Shown here: one piece after another, positions 1-8,833 of the stretch | How positions within the stretch are numbered: position 1 is the first letter of the stretch | Layout: each line of letters begins with the position of its first letter | Source: Chryseobacterium gilvum | GTDB lineage: Bacteria; Bacteroidota; Bacteroidia; Flavobacteriales; Weeksellaceae | DNA length: 64,000 bases | Reading direction: 5' to 3' | NCBI RefSeq assembly: GCF_025628965.1 | Contig: NZ_JAOTEN010000002.1 | Coordinates: 1 to 64,000 of the forward strand | Notes under the pieces: model-generated | Seen by the model: the letters and a program-made list of their open reading frames with translations, nothing else | The model's database searches: none | What the model was told of the DNA's origin: nothing | Translations under genes and position numbers: made by a program

Positions 1-307
1 TAATCCTTACCACCCCGAAAGGCCTCTCCTTCGCTACTCTAAACTTATCAGTTTTTCAGTGCGGCAAAAGTAGCACCTTATCCCTTTACAATCCAAATTT
101 ATGTAACATTAAATTCATCTTTAGTTCATTCAAAACCATAAGTCCCTGAATAACTGATACAAAATTTAAACTGACGTTTGATTTTTTAACTCAATATACC
201 CTAAAATAAGAGTCCAAACAATGATGATAGAATAATAACAAGAAAAGATACCTATTAAAACGACCGGCTTCATACATTATATATATGTCAAAGTCACATT
301 GTTATTC
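1..307. other. AT-rich intergenic segment at window edge, no gene seen
   Basis: No open frame of convincing length and no recognisable RNA gene was found. The first 80 bases are less AT-rich than the rest and may be the flank of a gene lying outside the window. No T-tailed hairpin is visible after the dihydroorotase stop codon. Confidence 0.5.
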
Positions 308-1639
308 CTAAACTTCGAAAAGCAAACGCTCTCCTGCTTTTTTATCAGATACTTTCCCATTTTCGTATACTAAATTTCCATTGACGAAAGTATGGGTGAC
401 TTTCGTATGAAAATTCATTCCTTCTAAAGGGCTCCAACCGCATTTGTACAGAATATTTTCTTTAGAAACTGTCCAACTTTCATTAAGATCTATCAAAACC
501 AAGTCTGCTTTATATCCTACTCTAACAAAACCTCTTTTTTCAACTCTGAAAAGAATTGCAGGATTATGTGCCATTTTTTCGACGATTTTTTCCAGAGAAA
601 TTTTTTCATTGATGAAGTTTTCAAGCATTACGGTTAAAGAATGCTGAACCAATGGCGCACCAGAAGGGCACTTCGTATAAACATTTTGTTTTTCTTCCCA
701 TGTATGAGGTGCGTGATCTGTGGCAATCACATCAATTCTATCATCTAAAAGCGCTTTCCAAAGCCCATCTTTATCTGTTTGTGTTTTTACGGCTGGGTTC
801 CATTTGATCAATCCGCCTTTGGTATCATAATCTTCATTGGTAAAGGTTAAATGATGAACGCAAACTTCTGCTGTTATTTTTTTATCTTTTAAAGGGATAT
901 CATTTCTGAAAAGCTCCATTTCTTTAGCCGTCGAAAGGTGGAACACATGCAGTCTTGCCCCTGTTTTTTCGGCCAATTCAATGGCTTTTGATGAAGATTT
1001 ATAACAAGCTTCTTCACTTCTTATTAAATGATGAAATTTTACAGGGATATCTTCGCCATATTCATCCATGTATTTCTGAGTATTGGCTTTGATAGTTGCT
1101 TCATCTTCACAATGAACGGCAATGAGCATTTTTGTACTGCTGAAAATATTTTCCAGCGTTTCAGGGTTGTCGACAAGCATATTTCCCGTAGAAGAACCTA
1201 AAAATAGTTTAATTCCGGGAACATTTCTCGGGTTGGTTTTTAATATTTCTTCCAGATTATCATTGGTGCCTCCCATCATGAAACCATAATTTGCATATGC
1301 TTTTTGTGATGCGATTTTATATTTATCTGCTAACAATTCCTGGGTTACAGCATTCGGAACTGTATTCGGCTGATCGATAAAACTGGTAATTCCTCCTGCA
1401 ATTGCAGCACGTGACTCACTTTCAATATCTCCTTTATGGGTTAATCCCGGATCGCGGAAATGTACCTGGTCATCAATAATACCGGGCAAAAGATATTTTC
1501 CGGAACCTTCAATAATTTGATCTGCTTCCTCAGAGATGGGAAAACCTATTTTGGAAATCAGGTCATTTTCAATTAAGATATCGCTTTCAAAAATTCGTCC
1601 TTCGTTGACGATTTTCACGTTTTTGATTAAGGTTTTCAT
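308..1639 (-). CDS. pyrC: dihydroorotase (PyrC-type, class I)
   Basis: A 443-residue cytosolic amidohydrolase of the pyrimidine pathway. It interconverts N-carbamoyl-L-aspartate and dihydroorotate. Visible family motifs are the N-terminal metal segment with DDQVHFRDPG at 56-65, GIKLFLGSS at 142-150 containing the candidate bridging Lys144, VHCEDE at 175-180, the HVFHLS segment at 231-236, and the catalytic region ATDHAPH at 306-312 with Asp308. Length fits the family. Where the first ligand pair is usually His-x-His, this protein has Gln58-Val-His60. The gene stands alone, transcribed away from the flippase gene. Family assignment is strong; activity is inferred. Confidence 0.92.
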   Translation of the reverse strand: MKTLIKNVKIVNEGRIFESDILIENDLISKIGFPISEEADQIIEGSGKYLLPGIIDDQVHFRDPGLTHKGDIESESRAAIAGGITSFIDQPNTVPNAVTQELLADKYKIASQKAYANYGFMMGGTNDNLEEILKTNPRNVPGIKLFLGSSTGNMLVDNPETLENIFSSTKMLIAVHCEDEATIKANTQKYMDEYGEDIPVKFHHLIRSEEACYKSSSKAIELAEKTGARLHVFHLSTAKEMELFRNDIPLKDKKITAEVCVHHLTFTNEDYDTKGGLIKWNPAVKTQTDKDGLWKALLDDRIDVIATDHAPHTWEEKQNVYTKCPSGAPLVQHSLTVMLENFINEKISLEKIVEKMAHNPAILFRVEKRGFVRVGYKADLVLIDLNESWTVSKENILYKCGWSPLEGMNFHTKVTHTFVNGNLVYENGKVSDKKAGERLLFEV

Positions 1640-1764
1640 TTACTTTAGATATTAGATTCAGGTACCAGATTCAGCGTGAGCGTTCTGATATTTTTCATTT
1701 AAGCAAAATTAAGGTTTATGTATGAATTTTTACCCTGCCGATAAAAAATCAATTTCTAAATATT

Positions 1765-1772
1765 TACATTTG
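1765..1772 (+). promoter_or_regulatory. candidate -7 promoter element (TAnnTTTG) for the flippase gene
   Basis: TACATTTG matches the Bacteroidetes -7 consensus TAnnTTTG and lies 17 bases before the proposed TTG start. No clear -33 TTTG element is seen. Confidence 0.4.
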
Positions 1773-1789
1773 CATAAAAATTTCACATT

Positions 1790-3208
1790 TTGAAGAAGCT
1801 TCTCAACGAGACTATTATTTACGGGATTGGTGCTATCATGCCCAGAATCATTGTGGTATTGCTTAATTATCTTTTCATCAAAAATATCAGTAATAACGAT
1901 TTTGCTATTTTCACCAATTTATATGCTTTAATATCATTTGTAAACATCGTCCTTTCATTTGGTTTTGAGACTGCTTATTTCAGGTTTTCTTCTGATAAAA
2001 ATAATGAACAGAAGGTTTTTAACACTTCATTTTGGTTTTTGACAGGGTTATCCACTGCTTTTTTACTTGTCGTTTTATTATTTAATCAACCTATTGCTGA
2101 TGTTTTCGGGTATGAAAAGACACCGGAATTTATCAAATGGTTTGCGTGGATCGCTTTTTTTGACAATCTTCTTGTCATTCCTTTAGCATGGTTAAGATTT
2201 AATAATAAGCCCATTAAATATACTGCTGTTCGGGTAGTACAGGCCGTTTTTCAGAGTGTCTTTGCCATTGCACTATTTCTTTACATTCCGCACGAATTTT
2301 CACTTCAGCTGGGATTGAAAGAAAAAGTATCTTATCCTTTTTACAGTAATTTAGCCGCCAGTTTTTTAGGGATACTTTTAGTGTCGCCTATCATTTTGAA
2401 GGTAAGGTTTCAGTTTTCAAAAGAACTTTTTCTGCAGATGATCAAATATTCATGGCCGATTATGATTGCTGGTTTGGCGTTTATGGTAAATGAAAATTTT
2501 GACAAGTTCATCCAAAAATTCATCATTAATGACGGAGATGCGGGTGCATATGGAGGATGTTATAAAATGGCTGTTTTGATGACGCTTTTCGTAACCGCTT
2601 ACAGAATGGGAATTGAGCCTTTTTTCTTCAAACAGATGCAAAACGAGAATGCAAAGCTTACATATGCTAAAGTAACGGAGTATTTTTCTTTTTTCGCATC
2701 CATCGTAGCATTAGGAATCATCGCCAATGTTTCCTGGCTAAAGCATTTATTGATTCCTAACAGTTCGTACTGGATCGCATTAAATATTATTCCCATTATT
2801 GTGATCGCCAATTTATTTTTCGGAATCTACTACAATCTTTCAACATGGTATAAAGTGACCGACAGAACGAGAGTAGGAACCTATATTTCGTGGGCGGGAG
2901 CCATCATTACCATCGCTTTAAATCTTCTGTTTCTAAGAACCTATGGTTTTATGATTTCTGCCTGGGTAACTTTAGCGGCTTATTTTATCATGATGGTGCT
3001 TTCATATTTCTTAGGTCAGAAATATTACCCTATCCCATACAGAATGAAAAAAATTGTGTTTTTTGTTGTTCTATTATCAGTATTGAGTTTTATAATTGTT
3101 GATCTGTTTGATTATAATTTCTGGATCGGGAATCTTCTTTTTGCTTTATATACAATTATTTTGCTGTACAGCGAGAAAAAAACACTCCTTTCCAGAATTA
3201 AAAAATAA
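1790..3208 (+). CDS. polysaccharide/oligosaccharide flippase (MATE/MVF-like)
   Basis: A 472-residue polytopic membrane protein with about 12-14 hydrophobic helices spread over its whole length, as in Wzx-type lipid-linked oligosaccharide flippases. It probably moves undecaprenyl-linked glycans across the inner membrane. The start chosen is TTG (MKKLLNET...), because the hydrophobic first helix begins immediately after it; the next ATG at residue 17 would remove part of that helix. A sugar nucleotidyltransferase gene follows 116 bases later, which fits a surface-glycan role. The exact glycan cannot be read from the sequence. Confidence 0.82.
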   Translation: MKKLLNETIIYGIGAIMPRIIVVLLNYLFIKNISNNDFAIFTNLYALISFVNIVLSFGFETAYFRFSSDKNNEQKVFNTSFWFLTGLSTAFLLVVLLFNQPIADVFGYEKTPEFIKWFAWIAFFDNLLVIPLAWLRFNNKPIKYTAVRVVQAVFQSVFAIALFLYIPHEFSLQLGLKEKVSYPFYSNLAASFLGILLVSPIILKVRFQFSKELFLQMIKYSWPIMIAGLAFMVNENFDKFIQKFIINDGDAGAYGGCYKMAVLMTLFVTAYRMGIEPFFFKQMQNENAKLTYAKVTEYFSFFASIVALGIIANVSWLKHLLIPNSSYWIALNIIPIIVIANLFFGIYYNLSTWYKVTDRTRVGTYISWAGAIITIALNLLFLRTYGFMISAWVTLAAYFIMMVLSYFLGQKYYPIPYRMKKIVFFVVLLSVLSFIIVDLFDYNFWIGNLLFALYTIILLYSEKKTLLSRIKK

Positions 3209-3279
3209 TTCATACGCTGTTATATTATCTGATAAAATATTCCTTAAATAAGTAAATGCATTTCAAAGGTTTTAATTAT

Positions 3280-3287
3280 TATCTTTG
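3280..3287 (+). promoter_or_regulatory. candidate -7 promoter element for the nucleotidyltransferase gene
   Basis: TATCTTTG fits TAnnTTTG and lies 37 bases before the ATG of the next gene. No convincing -33 element is visible. Confidence 0.45.
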
Positions 3288-3324
3288 AATCCAAATAAAA
3301 ATTATAAAAAATACTCTATAATTT

Positions 3325-4341
3325 ATGAAAATTATTGTTCCAATGGCCGGTAAAGGCTCACGATTGAGACCTCACACTTTAACGGTTCCAAAACCACTGA
3401 TTCCGATTGCCGGAAAACCTATCGTTCAGAGACTGGTAGAAGATATCGCTAAAGTTGCGGGTGAAGAAATCGATGAAATAGCCTTCATTATCGGTGATTT
3501 TGGAGCAGTAGTAGAAGAATCCCTCATTAAAATAGCAGATAAGCTGGGTGCTAAAGCAAGTATTTATGTACAGGATGAAGCTTTAGGAACCGCTCATGCC
3601 ATCAAATGTGCGGAAGCGTCTATGCAGGGCAATGTGGTTGTAGCGTTTGCCGATACGCTGTTCAGGGCAGATTTTACACTAGATACTAATTCTGATGGTG
3701 TAATATGGGTAAAAAAAGTAGAAGATCCGTCTGCTTTCGGAGTGGTAAAACTTGATGATTATGGCTTTATTACCGATTTTGTAGAAAAACCTCAGACTTT
3801 TGTATCAGATCTTGCGATTATAGGTATTTATTATTTCAATTCTGCTGAAAAGCTGATGGATGAGATTAACTATATTATGGATCATGATATTAAAGTAGGA
3901 AATGAATATCAATTAACCACCGCATTAGAAAACCTTCGACAGAAAGGAGCCAAATTTTCTTTAGGAAAGGTAGACGACTGGATGGATTGCGGAAATAAAA
4001 ACGCAACCGTGGAAACCAACGGAAAAATCCTAGATTACGAAAAGGATGAATTTGAAGGATATCCAGAGTCGGCAAACATTCAGAATTCATTGATTATACC
4101 ACCATGTTATATCGGAGAAAACGTAGAAATACTAAACTCTAAAATTGGGCCTTATGTGTCATTGGGAAGGGGAACAAAAATAATCAATTCTAATATTGAT
4201 AATTCTTTAATTCAGGAGCAAACCCTTATTGATCATGGAAACCTTTCCAATTCAATGATCGGAAGTTCTGCTCATTATTTTGGAGTTGCACGAGAAATTT
4301 CGTTGGGAGATTTCTCTGTTTTAGACTTTTTATCGAAGTAA
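3325..4341 (+). CDS. sugar-1-phosphate nucleotidyltransferase (RmlA/GlmU-like)
   Basis: A 338-residue cytosolic enzyme that joins a sugar 1-phosphate to a nucleoside triphosphate. The N-terminal Rossmann-like domain starts with the signature MAGKGSRLRPHT followed by PKPL (about residues 7-25), and ALGTAHA is the nucleotide/sugar-binding stretch near 87-93. The C-terminal 90 residues (about 250-338) have the spaced Ile/Asn pattern of a short left-handed beta-helix. It sits just downstream of the flippase gene, which suggests precursor supply for a surface or cell-wall glycan. The sugar and nucleotide are not determined; glucose-1-phosphate thymidylyltransferase is the usual automatic label. 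Confidence 0.85.
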   Translation: MKIIVPMAGKGSRLRPHTLTVPKPLIPIAGKPIVQRLVEDIAKVAGEEIDEIAFIIGDFGAVVEESLIKIADKLGAKASIYVQDEALGTAHAIKCAEASMQGNVVVAFADTLFRADFTLDTNSDGVIWVKKVEDPSAFGVVKLDDYGFITDFVEKPQTFVSDLAIIGIYYFNSAEKLMDEINYIMDHDIKVGNEYQLTTALENLRQKGAKFSLGKVDDWMDCGNKNATVETNGKILDYEKDEFEGYPESANIQNSLIIPPCYIGENVEILNSKIGPYVSLGRGTKIINSNIDNSLIQEQTLIDHGNLSNSMIGSSAHYFGVAREISLGDFSVLDFLSK

Positions 4342-4366
4342 TTTTACAAAAAATACTGACTGCAGG

Positions 4367-4388
4367 CCACACAAAATGTTTTGTGTGG
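4367..4388. terminator. perfect 22-bp palindrome, possible terminator
   Basis: The arms CCACACAAAA and TTTTGTGTGG pair perfectly around a TG centre, 25 bases after the nucleotidyltransferase stop. The following T-run is short (TTTGG), so factor-independent termination is uncertain. A dyad operator is the alternative. Confidence 0.5.
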
Positions 4389-4428
4389 TTTGGCGTTAAT
4401 ATTGTAAAGTATTAATTTAAAAGAGAAT

Positions 4429-5271
4429 ATGAAAAAATGGATCCCGATATTGTTGGTTTTTATCACTGTACTTTCATGCAAAACAAGAAAACCTGCTGAT
4501 CAGAATACTGCTCAAAATGACAGCATTACAGTACAGACTTCTGACAGTATACAATCGGAAACCGGAAAAAATATTTCCGACAGACTCTCCTTTTATGAAC
4601 ATATTTATATTCATCCTAAATTTGAATCTGTTAAAATCAACAGTAAAATCACTGCAGATAATATAAAAGTAAGTCCGCTCGACGCAACCATCTATATAGA
4701 AACCGATAAGAAAATCTGGTCAAATATCAGCTTTCTTTTTTACAACGCCGCAAGAGCAATCATCACTCCGGAAGGAATCAAGGCATTTGACCGATACAAT
4801 AAAAACTATATTGATTCTGATTTTGAATATTTGAATAATTTACTGAATATCAATTTTATAGACTATAAAACACTCGAAAAAATTTTATTGGGAAGGACGT
4901 TTTTACAGGTAAGTGACCGGAATTCGAGTATTACCAAAAATGCAGACGGATATCAATTGGCATCTATAGTCAATCAGAAAATCATTACCAATGAGCAGGT
5001 GAGAGAATATAAAGTGAATATGCAGTATTCTAATGATTATGATTTAACTTTGGTAAAATTACAGGATGTGAAATCCAATGATGCTATAGAAATCGTATAT
5101 TCAGATTGGGTAACCTTTGATGATAATATCAGAATGCCACAAAATGTTAAAATAATTATAAAAGGCTCAAAAATAAGTCAGATTGTATTAGAAAATACGA
5201 AATTTGGCTTCACTAAAATGGAAACTCCCTATTCAGTTCCAGCCAATTATAAGAAAATTGAGATTAAATGA
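4429..5271 (+). CDS. DUF4292-family lipoprotein
   Basis: A 280-residue predicted lipoprotein. The signal peptide MKKWIPILLVFITVLSC carries a short Bacteroidetes lipobox with the acylated Cys at 17, followed by a polar linker rich in Gln, Asp and Ser up to about residue 45. The rest is a globular beta-rich domain typical of DUF4292. The stop overlaps the start of the EnvC-like gene by four bases (ATGA), so the two are translationally coupled and probably act together at the envelope. The molecular role of the family is not established. Confidence 0.8.
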   Translation: MKKWIPILLVFITVLSCKTRKPADQNTAQNDSITVQTSDSIQSETGKNISDRLSFYEHIYIHPKFESVKINSKITADNIKVSPLDATIYIETDKKIWSNISFLFYNAARAIITPEGIKAFDRYNKNYIDSDFEYLNNLLNINFIDYKTLEKILLGRTFLQVSDRNSSITKNADGYQLASIVNQKIITNEQVREYKVNMQYSNDYDLTLVKLQDVKSNDAIEIVYSDWVTFDDNIRMPQNVKIIIKGSKISQIVLENTKFGFTKMETPYSVPANYKKIEIK

Positions 5272-6821
5272 TTAAAAAACTTAGCTTTTTAATAGGAATT
5301 TTACTTTTTTCATTGCATTTTGGGCAAAAAAAAGAGCAGTTACAAAAACAAAACGCCGAACTTAAAAAACAAATTGCACAGATCAATTCTGAGCTGGCTA
5401 AAACCAGAAACGAATCAAAACTTTCAATCTCTTATCTCACAAGTGTAAACCAAAAGCTGGCTTTGAGAGAAAAAGTGTATAACAATACTCAGAAAGAAAA
5501 AAGATTTATTGAAGACGAAATTTATCTGCGTCAATTAGAAATCAACAGGCAAAATAGTGAACTTGCCGTATTAAGAAAAAATTATGCAAAAGTTCTGATC
5601 AATGCTTATAAAAATAAAGGGGTACAAAACAAGGTAACTTTTATACTGTCTTCTAAAAATCTGGGAGAAGGATTGAGAAGAATACAATATTTAAGACAAT
5701 ATGCACAGTATCAGGACAAAAAGGCTGCAGAAATTACCAATGCAGCCGTAGAGCTCAAAAAATCGGTAGACCAGAAAAAAAGATCTGCCGCCGAAAAAGA
5801 AAATCTTTTGGCAAACCAACAGAAAGATCTTACCACTATGAATGCTGAACGCTCCCAAAAAGAACAGTTGGTATCAGAATTCAAAAAAAATGAATCTAAG
5901 CTCACAGCAGAATTAAGACAAAAACAAACTCAATCTAAGGCACTTGAAGGACAAATAAGATCTATCATTTCAGAAGAAATAAGAATTGCAAAGGCAGAAG
6001 AAGAATCTCGAAAAAAAGCGGAAGCAGAAAAAATCCGTTTGGCAAAAATTGCCGCAGATAGAGAAAAAGCCAGAATAGAAGCAGAGTCTAAAGCACGAGC
6101 GGAAGCTTTGGAAAGAGAGAGAAAATTAGCAGAGGCAGAAGCTAAAAAAGCTGCCGATTTTGCTGCCAAGCGAGCGGAAGAAGAAAGAAAACGCACCGAA
6201 GACGCTGCAAAAAGCGAAGCCAGTGCAAAAGATGAAGCAAGAAAAGTTGCTGCCAAAAAAGCTTCCGATGATGCCGCCTTAAAATCAAAAGAAGCTGCCA
6301 ATAAACTTGCTGCCGCAAAAGCGGCGGAAGCGGCACTGGAAAAGAAAACCAATGATGATAAAAAAGCAGCAGAAACGAAAGCAATGACCAATTACGGGGT
6401 TACCGTAGCAGCTGGAAGTAATTTTTCAGCGAATAGAGGAAAACTGGCGATGCCTGCTTACGGAACAATTACCCACCGGTTTGGAAGACAGCCACACCCT
6501 GTTTTTAAAAATATAATGGAAGAGAATAACGGAATTAAAATCGCTGTGGCTAAAGGAACAAATGCAAAAGCCGTTTTTCCTGGAACAGTATCATCCGTAA
6601 TCCCTTCTTCGGACGGTACAAAAACAGTAATGATCAAACATGGAGATTACTTTACCATTTATTCCAACCTGAGTAATAACTCCGTGTCTAAGAATCAGCA
6701 GGTTTCAGCAGGAACGTCTGTAGGAACCGTAGCACAGGATTTTGACGGATCTTATACGCTTGATTTTCAGATCTGGAACGGCGCGACACCAGTAGATCCT
6801 TCGGGATGGCTTTCGTATTAA
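5268..6821 (+). CDS. EnvC-like murein hydrolase activator (M23 domain)
   Basis: A 517-residue exported protein. A signal peptide covers about residues 1-19. A long coiled coil runs from about 20 to 220, followed by an Ala/Lys/Glu-rich helical stretch (about 230-375). The M23 (LytM-like) domain occupies about 389-517. The first metal-site region is present as RQPHPVF near 406-412, but the usual Asp and the C-terminal HxH are replaced (NNGIKI; LDFQIW near 495-500). This predicts a catalytically dead LytM domain like EnvC, which activates cell-wall amidases at the septum. It overlaps the DUF4292 gene by four bases, and tatA follows. Confidence 0.85.
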   Translation: MIKKLSFLIGILLFSLHFGQKKEQLQKQNAELKKQIAQINSELAKTRNESKLSISYLTSVNQKLALREKVYNNTQKEKRFIEDEIYLRQLEINRQNSELAVLRKNYAKVLINAYKNKGVQNKVTFILSSKNLGEGLRRIQYLRQYAQYQDKKAAEITNAAVELKKSVDQKKRSAAEKENLLANQQKDLTTMNAERSQKEQLVSEFKKNESKLTAELRQKQTQSKALEGQIRSIISEEIRIAKAEEESRKKAEAEKIRLAKIAADREKARIEAESKARAEALERERKLAEAEAKKAADFAAKRAEEERKRTEDAAKSEASAKDEARKVAAKKASDDAALKSKEAANKLAAAKAAEAALEKKTNDDKKAAETKAMTNYGVTVAAGSNFSANRGKLAMPAYGTITHRFGRQPHPVFKNIMEENNGIKIAVAKGTNAKAVFPGTVSSVIPSSDGTKTVMIKHGDYFTIYSNLSNNSVSKNQQVSAGTSVGTVAQDFDGSYTLDFQIWNGATPVDPSGWLSY

Positions 6822-6829
6822 AAAAAGAT

Positions 6830-6837
6830 TAACTTTG
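6830..6837 (+). promoter_or_regulatory. candidate -7 promoter element for tatA
   Basis: TAACTTTG matches TAnnTTTG and lies 14 bases before the tatA ATG, just after the EnvC-like stop. It suggests that tatA has its own promoter with a very short leader. Confidence 0.45.
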
Positions 6838-6851
6838 TAAAAATTATAGTA

Positions 6852-7064
6852 ATGCAAACAATAACAATATTATCATTATCATGGCAGCACATCCTGATCG
6901 TAGCGATCATACTTTTATTACTTTTCGGAGGTAAAAAAATCCCGGAATTGATGAGAGGAATGGGATCAGGAATCAAAGAATTTAAAGATGCTATAAAAGA
7001 AGAAGACAAAAAACCGGAACCGGAAACAAAAAACCCCTCTTCTACAAACAATACAGGCAACTAA
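6852..7064 (+). CDS. tatA: twin-arginine translocase subunit TatA/TatE
   Basis: A 70-residue protein with one N-terminal transmembrane helix (about 10-27). The hinge and amphipathic helix carry the family pattern [20 protein letters not shown] (about 24-43). The tail is charged, with Glu, Lys and Pro. It would form the pore-like component of the Tat pathway for folded proteins. No tatC lies in this window. It sits between the EnvC-like gene and a DUF4254 gene, all in the same direction. Confidence 0.93.
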   Translation: MQTITILSLSWQHILIVAIILLLLFGGKKIPELMRGMGSGIKEFKDAIKEEDKKPEPETKNPSSTNNTGN

Positions 7065-7079
7065 AAATTTTCTGAATTC

Positions 7080-7691
7080 ATGAATTTTACTGAAACCGCA
7101 TGGCAAATCTTCAATCAATCAATTGAAGATTACCACGTTTTTGACCACCCAGATACGCTGATTAACAACCCCTATCCAAAAGACAGTTTGGAACGGATTT
7201 TGTATGCAAAGAACTGGATTGATACCGTTCAATGGCATTTGGAAGATATTATTAGAGATGAGAATATAAACCCGGCCGATGCACTTCAGCTAAAAAGGAG
7301 AATAGATGTTTCCAATCAGCAGAGAACTGATTTAGTAGAATTTATAGACAGCTGGTTTTTAGATAAATATAAAAATATAACTCCTAAATCTAACGCAAGA
7401 ATAAACTCTGAAACAATAGCCTGGGCTGTTGACAGATTTTCAATACTCGCTTTAAAGATATATCATATGTCTCTGGAAGCGCATCGTGATTCTGCTTCTG
7501 AAGAACATCGTTTAAACTGCCAGCAAAAACTAAATGTACTTCTTGATCAGAAAGAAGATCTGTCGACTTCAATTAGTCAATTGCTTACTGATATTGAAAA
7601 CGGTGATGTTAAGATGAAAGTGTACAAACAGATGAAAATGTACAATGATGAAAGTCTTAACCCAATCCTTTATCAAAAGGAGCAAAAATGA
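7080..7691 (+). CDS. DUF4254 domain protein
   Basis: A 203-residue soluble, mostly helical protein with no signal peptide. The N-terminal part contains a Trp-rich segment (ILYAKNWIDTVQWHLED, about 40-56), and a DQKEDL stretch lies near residue 155. It matches the DUF4254 type of Bacteroidetes by recollection of sequence. Its function is unknown. It starts 15 bases after tatA, and its stop overlaps the start of the next gene (ATGA), so it belongs to the same transcription unit. Confidence 0.72.
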   Translation: MNFTETAWQIFNQSIEDYHVFDHPDTLINNPYPKDSLERILYAKNWIDTVQWHLEDIIRDENINPADALQLKRRIDVSNQQRTDLVEFIDSWFLDKYKNITPKSNARINSETIAWAVDRFSILALKIYHMSLEAHRDSASEEHRLNCQQKLNVLLDQKEDLSTSISQLLTDIENGDVKMKVYKQMKMYNDESLNPILYQKEQK

Positions 7692-8146
7692 AAAAAATAT
7701 TTTTTACCGGGATACTACTTATAACAATCGCCTCATCCTGTGCCAGTGAAAAGCCAAACGTATCGCCTTTATCAAATATATTTTCAGGGGATAAAAAAGC
7801 AGACGATTCTGATTCTAAAAAAAATGCTACCATTAATATTACCGAAAACGTTAATGCTTCGGAAATCACCAATTTAATAGCGAGCTTTCCAAAATTTAAA
7901 AATTCGGCGGTGAACGATGAGGTTACGGTACTGAAATATTCTCTTCAGAATTACTTATATGCAATTGATTCCGGAAATATTCCCGGTAAAGATAAAACCA
8001 TCAAAGACATGGAGAAGTCTTATAAAAATATCCAGAAACTTAGAAAATACCTCACTAAAGATGATGATGAAGTTCTCAACCGGTATTTGGTAAGATTAAA
8101 AACCAATATTACCGTTATTGAAGATTCTATCAACGGAAAAAAATAA
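7688..8146 (+). CDS. small hypothetical lipoprotein
   Basis: A 152-residue predicted lipoprotein with signal peptide MKKIFFTGILLITIASSC and acylation at Cys18. A low-complexity Asp/Lys/Ser linker follows to about residue 48. The helical C-terminal part (about 58-150) has several Lys-Tyr repeats. I do not recognise a family. It overlaps the DUF4254 gene by four bases and is followed 14 bases later by ribA, so it is within an operon. Confidence 0.75.
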   Translation: MKKIFFTGILLITIASSCASEKPNVSPLSNIFSGDKKADDSDSKKNATINITENVNASEITNLIASFPKFKNSAVNDEVTVLKYSLQNYLYAIDSGNIPGKDKTIKDMEKSYKNIQKLRKYLTKDDDEVLNRYLVRLKTNITVIEDSINGKK

Positions 8147-8160
8147 ACACATACAAATTA

Positions 8161-8754
8161 ATGATCAAAATTCAGGCGGAAGCCAATGTTCCTACAGAAC
8201 ACGGTAATTTCCGGATGATCGCATTCTCAGAAAACATCAATGACTGGATGCCTCACATGGCAATAATTGCTGAAAATACAGATTTTTCAAAGCCCATCAA
8301 TGTGCGTTTTCATTCTGAATGCATTACCGGAGAAGTTTTTCACTCAAAAAAATGCGAATGCGGACAGCAACTGGATGCTGCGATGAAATACATTCACGAA
8401 AACGGAGGTATTATTATTTATCTTCGTCAGGAAGGAAGAAATATAGGAATTATCAATAAACTAAAAGCATATTCACTTCAGGAAAAAGGCTTTGATACTG
8501 TTGCAGCCAATCTTGAACTGGGGCTTCCTGCAGATGACCGGAACTTCGGGGTTGCAATCGACATTCTAAATATTCTAAACGTAAAAAGTGTCAATTTGCT
8601 TACCAACAATCCTGAGAAAGTAAAGTTTGTGGAGCAGAGCAATATCAAGCTGAATTCAAGAATACCATTACAGATTGCAGCCAACGAGATGAGTAAAGGA
8701 TATCTGCAGACCAAGAAAGATTATTTCGGGCATTTGCTGGATGATCAGGTTTAA
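8161..8754 (+). CDS. ribA: GTP cyclohydrolase II (stand-alone)
   Basis: A 197-residue cytosolic enzyme that opens GTP to 2,5-diamino-6-ribosylamino-pyrimidinone phosphate, the first committed step of riboflavin synthesis. The zinc cysteines are Cys54, Cys65 and Cys67 in HSECITGEVFHSKKCECG (51-68). The catalytic segment IYLRQEGRNIGI follows near 87-98, and LLTNNPEKV lies near 161-169. It lacks a fused RibB domain, and its length equals that of the single-domain family. No FMN riboswitch was seen upstream. It is last in the forward run that starts at 6852. Confidence 0.95.
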   Translation: MIKIQAEANVPTEHGNFRMIAFSENINDWMPHMAIIAENTDFSKPINVRFHSECITGEVFHSKKCECGQQLDAAMKYIHENGGIIIYLRQEGRNIGIINKLKAYSLQEKGFDTVAANLELGLPADDRNFGVAIDILNILNVKSVNLLTNNPEKVKFVEQSNIKLNSRIPLQIAANEMSKGYLQTKKDYFGHLLDDQV

Positions 8755-8781
8755 TAGTACTAATATTTACAGACAAAAAAT

Positions 8782-8810
8782 AAAAGCTCCGGAAAATTTC
8801 CGGAGCTTTT
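8782..8810. terminator. bidirectional terminator between ribA and a convergent lipoprotein gene
   Basis: The arms AAAAGCTCCGGAAA and TTTCCGGAGCTTTT form a strong GC-centred hairpin with A- and T-tails on both sides. It can end ribA on the plus strand and the convergent lipoprotein gene on the minus strand. Confidence 0.9.
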
Positions 8811-8833
8811 TAATTATAAAAATTGAAAGGATT

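Noticed and set aside
5930..6391. Long minus-strand ORF of 153 aa, Ser/Ala/Phe-rich
   Set aside because: It is the antisense of the Ala/Lys/Glu-rich stretch of the EnvC-like gene; repetitive sense codons leave the opposite frame open.
8100..8161. FMN riboswitch upstream of ribA
   Set aside because: Only 14 bases separate it from the preceding gene, and the FMN aptamer core is absent.
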